A DNA stretch of 64,000 bases. Source: Oscillospiraceae bacterium. GTDB taxonomy: Bacteria; Bacillota; Clostridia; Oscillospirales; Acutalibacteraceae. The DNA is taken from NCBI GenBank assembly GCA_029012445.1, contig JAQXMC010000003.1:43859-107858 (forward strand), read 5' to 3'. This document shows, in pieces, positions 34,432 to 42,658 of the stretch. Each line of letters begins with the position of its first letter. Position 1 is the first letter of the stretch. The translations under genes were made by a program, and so were the position numbers. The notes beneath the pieces are model-generated. The model was not told the DNA's origin, ran no database searches, and saw only the letters and a program-made list of their open reading frames with translations.

Positions 34432-35394
34432 TTAAATTGAGATCTCCTGCGCTATCTTATAGAGATTGAGATCTATTCCGCTCTTCATATTCAGTGCCTC
34501 ATAGATATCAAAGTCAAGGATCTTTTCTTTCTGCATTGCAACGACTCTGTTGCCGATACCCTGCTCAAGAAGCTCGACTGCTCTGTAACCCATCTGGCTT
34601 GCGACTATTCTGTCTTTAGCCGTGGGAGATCCGCCGCGCTGAACATGACCTAAAACGGTCGCTCTGCTTTCAACTCCGGTCTCGGCCTGAATCCTCTTTG
34701 CCATTTCGTGAACTCCGCCGATAGCTTCAGAAACGATAATAACAAAGTGTACCTTACCGGTTTTCTGCGTGCGCTTCATTCTGTCAATAACATCTCTCTC
34801 AAAATCATATTCGATCTCGGGAATGAGAATTGAGGTTGCGCCGCAGGCAATGCCCGCATTCAGAGCGATATAGCCGGCGCCTCTGCCCATGACCTCAACA
34901 ACAGCGCATCTGTCGTGAGACTCGGTCGTGTCGCGGATCCTGTCAACCATCTGCATAACGGTGTTCAGTGCCGTGTCATAGCCAATAGTGTAATCGCAGC
35001 AGCCGATATCGTTATCAATAGTTCCGGGAATCGCAACACAGGGTACGCCCTTGAGAGACAGGTCTCTTGCTCCCCTGAAAGAACCGTCTCCGCCGATGAC
35101 GACAAGGCCGTCTATTCCTCTTTCACGGCAGACTTTCATAGCCTGCTCCATGCCCTCGTCGGTTTTAAACTTCGGGCTTCTTGCGGAATAGAGAATAGTT
35201 CCGCCTCTCTGTATTATATCGGAAACAGTGCGAAGGTTCATTTCGTACATATCGTTATCCATAAGGCCGTTATAACCGCGCTTGATGCCAAAGACCTTCA
35301 TGCCCTTTTCACAGCCGGCTCTGACAACAGCTCTTACTGCGGCATTCATGCCCGGGGCGTCGCCGCCGCTCGTTAAAATACCAATAGTTTTCAC
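34432..35394 (-). CDS. pfkA: ATP-dependent 6-phosphofructokinase
   Basis: The 320-aa product starts at GTG 35394 (AAAGGAGA upstream), giving the usual N-terminus VKTIGILTSGGDAPGMNAAV. ATP-type features are VVIGGDGSFRGA, where Gly follows GGD rather than the Asp of PPi enzymes, and the catalytic PGTIDNDIG. MGRGAGYIAL and HVQRGGSPTAKDR are also present. It commits fructose 6-phosphate to glycolysis. Order dnaE-pfkA is common in Firmicutes, but here pfkA has its own promoter. Confidence 0.97.
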   Translation of the reverse strand: MKTIGILTSGGDAPGMNAAVRAVVRAGCEKGMKVFGIKRGYNGLMDNDMYEMNLRTVSDIIQRGGTILYSARSPKFKTDEGMEQAMKVCRERGIDGLVVIGGDGSFRGARDLSLKGVPCVAIPGTIDNDIGCCDYTIGYDTALNTVMQMVDRIRDTTESHDRCAVVEVMGRGAGYIALNAGIACGATSILIPEIEYDFERDVIDRMKRTQKTGKVHFVIIVSEAIGGVHEMAKRIQAETGVESRATVLGHVQRGGSPTAKDRIVASQMGYRAVELLEQGIGNRVVAMQKEKILDFDIYEALNMKSGIDLNLYKIAQEISI

Positions 35395-35434
35395 AGAAAA
35401 AATCTCCTTTGTATGAAGTTTAACACAGTTTTTT

Positions 35435-35463
35435 ATTTTACACATTTATATTAAAAAAGTCAA
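35435..35463 (-). promoter_or_regulatory. SigA-type promoter of pfkA
   Basis: On the minus strand, TTGACT (35463-35458), 17 bp, TAAAAT (35440-35435), in the dnaE-pfkA gap. Confidence 0.75.
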
Positions 35464-35488
35464 GCATTTACAAAATGATACAAAAATT

Positions 35489-38400
35489 TTATTGCAAAAC
35501 CACATTATCGTCTCCGAGAATTTTTTTGAGCTCTCCGATGAGTACCTTATCAGGGAACACGCCCTTATTCATAACCGAATATTTTTTTCGGTCATTATAA
35601 TATACATATACTGGCTCGCTGCCGTCAAAAATTGAGAGAAGATTCTCGACCTTTTTCCTGTATTCATAGTTTGCACCTGAAACTCTGAGGAACAGCCCCT
35701 TGCGTTTTTGTTTATTATTGTCATTTTCAGCGTCATTATTACCCTGATCGGGCTTGGAGCACGGGCTTATGACAGACGCTATAACGGTCGGCGCTTTATC
35801 CTCTCTGAGAGAAAGTCTGCCGTCGACAATTATAACTGCGCCTTTTTTTATTACGGCGGCAAATTTTTCATAGGCATTTGCAAACACGATACATTCTATT
35901 GCGCCGCTCGTTCCCTCAAGTGTTAAAAAGCACATGACGGAGTTATTCTTTGTTGTTTTAGTTTCTATTGAGCTTATCAGGCCGAGTATCCTGACATTGT
36001 CGTTATCCTTATATTCTGAGCCGAATTCCTCGCCGCTTCTCAGAATTTCGGAAATTTTGCAGGCGTTTATCTGCTTTTCGACCTTCTCATATTTTTTCAT
36101 AGGATGACCGGAAAAATATAGTCCTGTCATTTCCTTTTCCATTGCGAGAAGCTCCGCTTTGTCGTATTCCTCCAGATTCGGAGCAACGGGTTCATAGCTG
36201 TCGCCGAACTGAGTTCCTGCGTCAAAGAAGCCAAGCTGACCGACGCCGCGGCTGTGTTTATCTCTCTCAAGCTCTGACAAAATCTCCGGAAGAAGAACTG
36301 TCATCTGGTGTCTGTTCAGTCCGAGACCGTCAAGAGCGCCGCTTTTGATGAGGCTTTCGCAGGCTCGTCTGTTAAACTCCTTGCCGTAGGTCCTTTTGCA
36401 AAATGAATAGAACGACTTATAAGCGCCGTTTTTATTTCTTTCATCAACAATAGCTGAAATATAGCCCTTGCCGATATTCTTAATTGCTCTGAGGCCGAAA
36501 TATATATCGCCGTCCTTGACGGTGAAGCCGTCGTAGCTCGTGTTGACATTTGGCGCTTTGATTTTAATTCCGAGCCTGTTGCACTCCTCAATATATTCCG
36601 CAACCTTGTCTGTTCTCTCAAGAACGCTTGTCAGCGTAGCCGCCATGATCTCGCAGGGATAATAGCATTTCAGATATGCTGTCTGATATGCCAGATACGC
36701 ATAAGCGGCCGCATGGGACTTATTGAACGCATATTTAGCGAAGGAGGACATTTCATCAAAAATTGAGTTTGCGACCTCTTCGCTGACTCCTCTTTTGATG
36801 CAGCCTTCACATTCAACCGTGCCGTCCTCATTCGTCAGTCCGTAGATGAAGTTATGGCGCTCGTTTTCCATAGCATCGACCTTTTTCTTGCTCATTGCTC
36901 TTCTGACGAGATCCGCTCTGCCGTAGGAATATCCGGCAAGCTTCCGGCAGACCTGCATAACCTGCTCCTGATAGACCATGCAGCCGTAGGTAACATCGAA
37001 GATATCCTTGACAAGCGGCGTTTTATATTTGATTTTTTCAGGGTGGTGACTGTTTTCGATATATGTGTCAATAGAGTCGGCGGGACCCGGGCGGTAAAGC
37101 GAGACGACAGCTATCATATCTTCGAGACTTTTCGGCTTCAGGCGCATGAGAACGCTTCTCATCCCTGCGGATTCATATTGAAACACTGCGGAAGTCTCAC
37201 CCCTTGAGAGCATCGCAAAAACATTTTTATCGTTGATATCGACCTTTTTTATATCGAAATCCGGCTTCTTTTTTCTGACGAGCTTTTCGGCGTAGTCGAT
37301 AACCGTCAGCGTCCGAAGTCCGAGAAAGTCCATTTTCAGAAGTCCGAGCTGCTCAAGAGCCGTCATAGTGTATTGAGTGACAGGGATATTGTCGTTGACG
37401 GCGAGAGGAACATAGGTGTCAACCGGATTTTCGGTTATAACAACGCCTGCCGCGTGAGTCGATGTGTGTCTCGGCATTCCCTCGACCTTTTTCGCCGTAT
37501 CTATCAGCTTTTTTATCTCCGGATTTTCGTCATACATGCGTTTTAAGTCTGGCGAAGTCTCAAGAGCTTTTTCTATCGTTATTTTCGGCTCGTTAGGAAT
37601 AGCCTTTGCCACAACATCGGCCGTCGCATAGGGTATTCCGAGGGCTCTGGCAACATCGCGGACAGCAGCTTTAGCGGCGAGGGTTCCGAAAGTAATTATC
37701 TGAGCGACATGATCACTGCCGTATTTGTCAATAACATAATTTATGACCTCATCACGGCGAATATAGCAAAAATCAACATCAAAGTCAGGCATGCTGACTC
37801 TCTCTGGATTGAGAAAACGCTCAAAAAGAAGATCATATTTTAAAGGATCTATCTCAGTTATGCCGATGCAATAAGCGGCAAGACTGCCGGCGCCCGAGCC
37901 TCTGCCCGGACCGACGGGAATTTTGTTCCGCTTGGCAAATGAAACATAGTCGTTGACGATAAGATAATAGTCAACATAGCCCATCTGATTTATAACGCCG
38001 AGCTCATAGTCGAGCCTGTCGGTGTATTCCTTCGGCGGATTGTCGCCGAGTTTATTTTTCAGGCCCTTGTAACACTCGTTTTTAAAATATTCAAAGTGAT
38101 CCTTGCAGCCGGGAATATCGAAAAACGGAAGCTTTATCTTTCCGAATTCAAATTCAACATTGCATCTCTCGGCTATCTTGTTTGTGTTCTCAATTGCCTC
38201 CGGAGCCTGCGGGAAAAGCTCCGCCATTTCTTCGGCACTTTTCAGATAAAGCTCCTCGCTTGAAAAGTCTATTCCGGTCCCCTCGTCTATTGTTCGGTTG
38301 GTCTGAATACATATAAGAACACGCTGAATATAGGAGTCTTCCTTATTAATATAATGAACATCGTTTGTTGCGACCAAAGGCACGCCCGTATCTTTGCTGA

Positions 38401-38977
38401 GTCTTATCAATTGCGGTATAAGTTCTCTTTGCTCGCTGAGCAGATGATTCTGAATTTCGATATAATAGTTGTCTTCACCGAAAATTTCCTTATACCACAA
38501 AGCGGCCTCTTTTGCGCCCTCATAGTCTCCCCTCTGAAGAAGCTTCGGCAGCTCGCCGAACAGACAGCCCGAGAGCGCAATAAGCCCCTCATGATGCTTT
38601 TCAAGAAGCTCGCGGTCGATTCTCGGCTTGACATAAAAACCGTTTATCCATGATTCGCTGACCATGGCTATGAGATTCTGATAGCCGACATTATCTTTGC
38701 ATAGTAGTATCAGGTGATATCTGTCATAGTCAAGAGCGTGCACCTTATCCTTTCGGCTTCTCGGAGCAACATAACATTCGCAGCCGATTATTGGCTTGAT
38801 TCCGCGCTCCTTAGCCGCATTATAGAACTCAATCGCACCGTACATAACACCGTGATCGGTTATGGCAAGAGATGTCTGGCCAAGCTCTTTCGCTCTGTCG
38901 AGAAGCGCACCGATCTTGCAGGCGCCGTCCAGAAGACTGTATTCTGTATGTACATGTAAATGAGTAAAGCCGGACAT
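35489..38977 (-). CDS. dnaE: DNA polymerase III subunit alpha (DnaE)
   Basis: The 1162-aa product has an N-terminal PHP domain (FTHLHVHTEYSLLDG, AITDHGVMYGAIEF) with its metal residues apparently intact. The polymerase core contains GPGRGSGAGSLAAYC and the catalytic PDFDVDF near residue 400, and MVYQEQVMQV. A helix-hairpin-helix region and a C-terminal OB domain (VRILGLISSIETKTTKNNS) follow. Firmicutes use DnaE with PolC in replication. GGAGGTG precedes the ATG, 14 bp after rqcH on the same strand, so it is the downstream gene of the trmK-nif3-rqcH run. Confidence 0.97.
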   Translation of the reverse strand: MSGFTHLHVHTEYSLLDGACKIGALLDRAKELGQTSLAITDHGVMYGAIEFYNAAKERGIKPIIGCECYVAPRSRKDKVHALDYDRYHLILLCKDNVGYQNLIAMVSESWINGFYVKPRIDRELLEKHHEGLIALSGCLFGELPKLLQRGDYEGAKEAALWYKEIFGEDNYYIEIQNHLLSEQRELIPQLIRLSKDTGVPLVATNDVHYINKEDSYIQRVLICIQTNRTIDEGTGIDFSSEELYLKSAEEMAELFPQAPEAIENTNKIAERCNVEFEFGKIKLPFFDIPGCKDHFEYFKNECYKGLKNKLGDNPPKEYTDRLDYELGVINQMGYVDYYLIVNDYVSFAKRNKIPVGPGRGSGAGSLAAYCIGITEIDPLKYDLLFERFLNPERVSMPDFDVDFCYIRRDEVINYVIDKYGSDHVAQIITFGTLAAKAAVRDVARALGIPYATADVVAKAIPNEPKITIEKALETSPDLKRMYDENPEIKKLIDTAKKVEGMPRHTSTHAAGVVITENPVDTYVPLAVNDNIPVTQYTMTALEQLGLLKMDFLGLRTLTVIDYAEKLVRKKKPDFDIKKVDINDKNVFAMLSRGETSAVFQYESAGMRSVLMRLKPKSLEDMIAVVSLYRPGPADSIDTYIENSHHPEKIKYKTPLVKDIFDVTYGCMVYQEQVMQVCRKLAGYSYGRADLVRRAMSKKKVDAMENERHNFIYGLTNEDGTVECEGCIKRGVSEEVANSIFDEMSSFAKYAFNKSHAAAYAYLAYQTAYLKCYYPCEIMAATLTSVLERTDKVAEYIEECNRLGIKIKAPNVNTSYDGFTVKDGDIYFGLRAIKNIGKGYISAIVDERNKNGAYKSFYSFCKRTYGKEFNRRACESLIKSGALDGLGLNRHQMTVLLPEILSELERDKHSRGVGQLGFFDAGTQFGDSYEPVAPNLEEYDKAELLAMEKEMTGLYFSGHPMKKYEKVEKQINACKISEILRSGEEFGSEYKDNDNVRILGLISSIETKTTKNNSVMCFLTLEGTSGAIECIVFANAYEKFAAVIKKGAVIIVDGRLSLREDKAPTVIASVISPCSKPDQGNNDAENDNNKQKRKGLFLRVSGANYEYRKKVENLLSIFDGSEPVYVYYNDRKKYSVMNKGVFPDKVLIGELKKILGDDNVVLQ

Positions 38978-38991
38978 CTTCGCACCTCCGA

Positions 38992-40743
38992 TTATTTTTT
39001 TCTCAATTTTTCGACAAATTCGCCGTCAGGCTTGACGGTAATTGTGTAATAAACATGATATATGACATAGCCGGGCTTTGCGCCGTTTGGCTTTTTAAGA
39101 TTTTTAACATATGTGTAATCTATCGGCACCCGAGACGACTGCCGCGCACTGCTGTAATACGCCGCTATCACAGCTGCCTCCTCGATCGCTTTGTCGCTTA
39201 TTTCTCTGTGGTCGCTGACGATTATGACATGCGATCCGGGTTGCTTCTGGATATGCAAAAACATATCGTGATTATTCGCCTGCTTCATCGAAAGGCGATC
39301 GTTCTGAATATTGTTTCTCCCGACAAGTACAGTGAATCCGTCGGTCGTTTTAAATTCCATCGGCGGGAGCGGCTTGGGCGGCTTTTTGCCGTTACCTCTT
39401 TTATTTTTGACATACCCGAGTGAAGCAAGCTCTTCTCTTATTGAACTAAGCTCACTTTCGGTGTCGGAACGGACAAGCTCATCTTCAACGGTCTTGAAAT
39501 ATTCAAGCTCCTCCTCGCCTTTTTCGATCAGCTGAGTCAGCATTTTCTCGGCAGTCTGGGCTTTTTTGTATTCTTTATAATATTTCTGCGCATTTTTAAC
39601 CGGGCTGAGGCTCGGATCGCAGCTTATTCTGACCGTTTTGTTCCCGTCATAATAGTTTTCAAGCTCATAGTAAGGCGCACCCTTTTCGAGTCTGTAAACA
39701 TTGGCGTTTATAAGCTCGGCATAAATTCTGAGAGTTTCTCTGTCTGCGCATTTTGCAAGCTCCTCTTTTTGAACATTCAGCTTTCTCGCCGTTCTTTCGG
39801 TGAGCGTTGAAACAAGTCTGAAAAGCTCCTGCCCTTTGTGTCTTGTCCGCTCGATTCTATCCTTTTCAAAGTAGTAATCATCAAGCAGAGCGCTGTAACT
39901 GTCATATTCCCTGACGACGGCTTTTGAGCCGTATTGCCTAATTTTGAGAAATGAATAGTCAATAGGCTTTCCCATTTCATCGGATATCATGTATGCTTTT
40001 GTTTCAGCGTCAAGGTTTGATTTTATCTCATTGATATAATTTTCAATATTATCGAGCTGTTCTTTTGTCAACTCGCCTACCCGGCAGTCGCAGTCGCAGC
40101 TTCTGTAAGCTATCTCTCTTGCGACGATCGGAGAAATTCCCTGTACCGCCGACAAAACAGCTTTTGAAAGCTTTAATTCATCGGATGTGGCTATAAGCTC
40201 TGCTGCCTTGTGAGCGTCGTCAGTGAGAAGGTTGCATTTGCTCTGACCGGGTGGGAGAGCATATTCAAGCCCCGGGAGAATCTGGCGGACGGTTGAAGTT
40301 GAAAAATCCACCCTTTTGACAGCGTCTATGATCCTACCTGCGCCGTCAACGAGAATTATATTGCTGTATTTTCCCATTATCTCGATGCAGAGGGTAAGCG
40401 TGACCTTGTCGCCGATCTCGTTAGATGCGTCAAAGTCAATGAATAGTATTCTGTCGAGTTCATGCTGCCTTATGCTTTTTATCATTGCTCCGAGAAGATG
40501 CTTTCTGAAAAGCATACAAAGCATAGGCGGAACAGACGGATTCTCAATTGCGTGAGCCGTCAGCTGTATCCTCGGGCTGTTCGCTCTGATGCATAAAAGC
40601 AGCTTCTTTGAGCCGTTTTTTCCTCTCAAGGTCAGAACTATCTCGTCTTTTGACGGCTGTGAGACCTTATCGACTCTTGAAAAAAGAACAGCATTTTCTA
40701 TTTCGTTTTTTAATTTGTGCAAATATATTCCGTCAAGCGCCAT
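38992..40743 (-). CDS. rqcH: RqcH/NFACT ribosome quality control protein
   Basis: The 583-aa protein has an NFACT-N domain starting MALDGIYLHKLKNEIENA with RVDKVSQPSKDEIVLTL. A helix-hairpin-helix and coiled-coil middle follows, then a C-terminal NFACT-R domain (VGRNNIQNDRLSMKQANNHD, HIQKQPGSHVIIVSD). RqcH binds stalled 50S subunits and adds C-terminal alanine tails. It was formerly annotated as fibronectin-binding protein. Its ATG overlaps the nif3-like stop by 1 nt. Confidence 0.94.
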   Translation of the reverse strand: MALDGIYLHKLKNEIENAVLFSRVDKVSQPSKDEIVLTLRGKNGSKKLLLCIRANSPRIQLTAHAIENPSVPPMLCMLFRKHLLGAMIKSIRQHELDRILFIDFDASNEIGDKVTLTLCIEIMGKYSNIILVDGAGRIIDAVKRVDFSTSTVRQILPGLEYALPPGQSKCNLLTDDAHKAAELIATSDELKLSKAVLSAVQGISPIVAREIAYRSCDCDCRVGELTKEQLDNIENYINEIKSNLDAETKAYMISDEMGKPIDYSFLKIRQYGSKAVVREYDSYSALLDDYYFEKDRIERTRHKGQELFRLVSTLTERTARKLNVQKEELAKCADRETLRIYAELINANVYRLEKGAPYYELENYYDGNKTVRISCDPSLSPVKNAQKYYKEYKKAQTAEKMLTQLIEKGEEELEYFKTVEDELVRSDTESELSSIREELASLGYVKNKRGNGKKPPKPLPPMEFKTTDGFTVLVGRNNIQNDRLSMKQANNHDMFLHIQKQPGSHVIIVSDHREISDKAIEEAAVIAAYYSSARQSSRVPIDYTYVKNLKKPNGAKPGYVIYHVYYTITVKPDGEFVEKLRKK

Positions 40744-41507
40744 TATTTTTTACCTATAAATTCCACAGGATTTTCCTCTCCGAGATAGATGCCGATAATT
40801 TCCGAAAACTCGGCGCATACCTTATTCATCAGTGAAAAGACGGCCGGATTTTCTGTCTCATAGTGACCTGCGCCTATAATGGTGATTCCTATCTGCTCGG
40901 CCAAAAGAAAATGATGGTGGCTGACATCGCCCGTAACATATGCGTCGGCGCCGGCTTTAACTGCGTCCAAAATAAAATCGCCGCCTGATCCGCCGCAAAC
41001 TGCGACTTTTCCGATGTTTCTTTTGCCTTTTGCCAGCCTGACGGTCGTTCCGAGCTTATCGGCGACTGTTTCGGCGAGCTGCATTGGCGTGCACTTTGCG
41101 CATAACCCTATTCGAACGCAGCTTGGCTTTTCCTCAGTTTCGACCTCGGTTATGTCTTCAAGTCCGAGAGTTTGAGCTAAAACATCGCTGACGCCGCACT
41201 TTGCGCAGTCATAGCAGGTGTGGCTTGATATCACATTTATTCCCGCCTTTGCGGCTTCAAAAGCAAGGTTGCCCTTGAGAAAATTCTTTTGCGCTTTAAA
41301 AATGACAGGATGGTGAGTGACAATCAAATCGACGCCATTCTTTTTGGCATTTTCAAGAACGGCCGGCGTGAGATCGAGAGTGAAGCCAATCTTGTTTGTT
41401 TCAGCTTCGCAGTCACCGACCAAAAGGCCGCAGTTATCCCATTCGCATTTATTGTCAAACGGCGCCATAGTATTCAGATATTCAAGTATATTTTTGACTT
41501 TTATCAT
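40743..41507 (-). CDS. Nif3-like dinuclear metal centre protein
   Basis: This 254-aa protein of the Nif3/YqfO family has the metal ligands in VTHHPVIF, ISSHTCYDC and the late GHYETE (GAGHYETENPAVFSLM). It forms hexameric rings in known structures; its biochemical role is not settled. It is the short form without the middle PII-like insert of YqfO. It is tightly packed between trmK (2 nt) and rqcH (1-nt overlap), as commonly seen in Firmicutes. Confidence 0.92.
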   Translation of the reverse strand: MIKVKNILEYLNTMAPFDNKCEWDNCGLLVGDCEAETNKIGFTLDLTPAVLENAKKNGVDLIVTHHPVIFKAQKNFLKGNLAFEAAKAGINVISSHTCYDCAKCGVSDVLAQTLGLEDITEVETEEKPSCVRIGLCAKCTPMQLAETVADKLGTTVRLAKGKRNIGKVAVCGGSGGDFILDAVKAGADAYVTGDVSHHHFLLAEQIGITIIGAGHYETENPAVFSLMNKVCAEFSEIIGIYLGEENPVEFIGKK

Positions 41508-41509
41508 AG

Positions 41510-42199
41510 TTATTCTCCGATTATCTCATTAAGTTTATCGCAGAGCCTGAACAGAAACTCCGCTTCTTCTGTATTATGTCCGCTTTTTGAAAGTCCGCAG
41601 GCTCTTTTTAAAAATCTTTCTTTTTGCTTAAACAAAAATTTTTTTGCTTGTTCGCTTTTGCAGTTTAACAGCTCGCCGTAATATTCATAGCCGAAGGGAT
41701 ATTCTTTTTTCTTGCTAGTGTATTCGGCGCAGATGCAGATGTATATTCTGCCGTCCTCCTCGGCCGCCGACTCACCGACTATTTCAAAGCCGTTGTTTAT
41801 AAAGAAAGCTCTGACCTTTTCTGAATGTGTCTGGGGCTGAGCTATTATTCGCTTATCCTTGTCTTTTATCCACAAAGCTCTGCCGAGGATATCACATATA
41901 AGATCGCCGCCCATGCCGGCAAGCACTATGTCGTCTGCCTCTTCGGGCAGAATATTGTCAAGCCCGTCAGAAAGGCGAAGAATTATTTTGTCCTCAAGAC
42001 CGTGTTCCTTCACGGTTTTTTCAGCGTTCTCAAGAGGGCCTTTTCTGAGATCCGCAGCCAAAGCGCCGGAGCATATTCCTCTTTCGGTCAGATACACCGG
42101 CAAATATGCGTGATCTGTTCCTATATCGCAAAGCTTAGAGTTCTGCCTCACAAAACCTGCGGCCATAGCGAGCCTTTTGTCTAAGGTTGAGCCTTTCAT
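41510..42199 (-). CDS. trmK: tRNA (adenine-22-N1)-methyltransferase TrmK
   Basis: This 229-aa class I SAM methyltransferase begins LDKRLAMAAGFVRQNSKLCD, and DIGTDHAYLPVYL is the SAM-binding motif. IVLAGMGGDLICDIL and IAQPQTH mark the active site. Its C-terminal part is a helical domain as in YqfN/TrmK. It makes m1A22 in tRNA. ACGGAGAAATAT precedes the ATG, directly after the T tract of the 42219-42283 hairpin, so it either depends on read-through or on a promoter inside the DUF1858 gene. Confidence 0.93.
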   Translation of the reverse strand: MKGSTLDKRLAMAAGFVRQNSKLCDIGTDHAYLPVYLTERGICSGALAADLRKGPLENAEKTVKEHGLEDKIILRLSDGLDNILPEEADDIVLAGMGGDLICDILGRALWIKDKDKRIIAQPQTHSEKVRAFFINNGFEIVGESAAEEDGRIYICICAEYTSKKKEYPFGYEYYGELLNCKSEQAKKFLFKQKERFLKRACGLSKSGHNTEEAEFLFRLCDKLNEIIGE

Positions 42200-42218
42200 A
42201 TATTTCTCCGTCCTACCG

Positions 42219-42283
42219 AAAAAGGGCGGATATCCTCTCCTGCCCGACGGTATTTTTCCGCCGGGCCTGAGGCTTGTCCGCCC
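42219..42283 (-). terminator. Branched terminator between DUF1858 gene and trmK
   Basis: On the minus strand an outer 7-bp stem (42283-42277 with 42230-42224) encloses a GC-rich inner hairpin (42266-42258 with 42250-42242, one wobble) and is followed by five T. Confidence 0.7.
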
Positions 42284-42305
42284 GCACCGTTATTTTTCGA
42301 ACAAA

Positions 42306-42509
42306 TTATTTCGATGCCAGATACTCGTTGATCTTTTCAACAAGCTTGTCAACATCAACGCCGTGTACCATGCAGGCTTCTTCAACGGTTTCGCCTCTTG
42401 AAGCGGGGCAGCCAAGACAATGCATACCCATCTGAAGAAAGAAAACAGATGTGCCTCTGTCAGCGTCAAGTATATCGCCTATTGTTGTGTCTTTGGTGAT
42501 TTTATCCAT
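42306..42509 (-). CDS. DUF1858 domain protein
   Basis: This 67-aa protein has the DUF1858 pattern: ITKDTTIGDILD, then a hydrophobic M-x-CLGCPAS loop with two cysteines, and GVDVDKLVEKINEYL. Stand-alone forms are common in anaerobes and often lie near hybrid-cluster or Fe-S proteins; the cysteines suggest metal or redox binding. Function is not established. GGAGG and a good promoter precede it. Confidence 0.88.
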   Translation of the reverse strand: MDKITKDTTIGDILDADRGTSVFFLQMGMHCLGCPASRGETVEEACMVHGVDVDKLVEKINEYLASK

Positions 42510-42538
42510 AATATTACCTCCTATAATTACACTTATCT

Positions 42539-42567
42539 ATTATATTACCGTAAACGGGACAATGCAA
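42539..42567 (-). promoter_or_regulatory. SigA-type promoter of the DUF1858 gene
   Basis: On the minus strand, TTGCAT (42567-42562), 17 bp, TATAAT (42544-42539). Confidence 0.7.
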
Positions 42568-42597
42568 TACATTTTGGAAAAAATAGGCGGCTATATA

Positions 42598-42626
42598 TTG
42601 ATAAAAACAGCGTTTTATTGTAAAAT
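42598..42626 (+). promoter_or_regulatory. SigA-type promoter of the ABC-F gene
   Basis: TTGATA (42598-42603), 17 bp, TAAAAT (42621-42626); divergent from the DUF1858 promoter. Confidence 0.65.
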
Positions 42627-42658
42627 AGCATAGTATTTATTGCTGCGAGGTACACACA

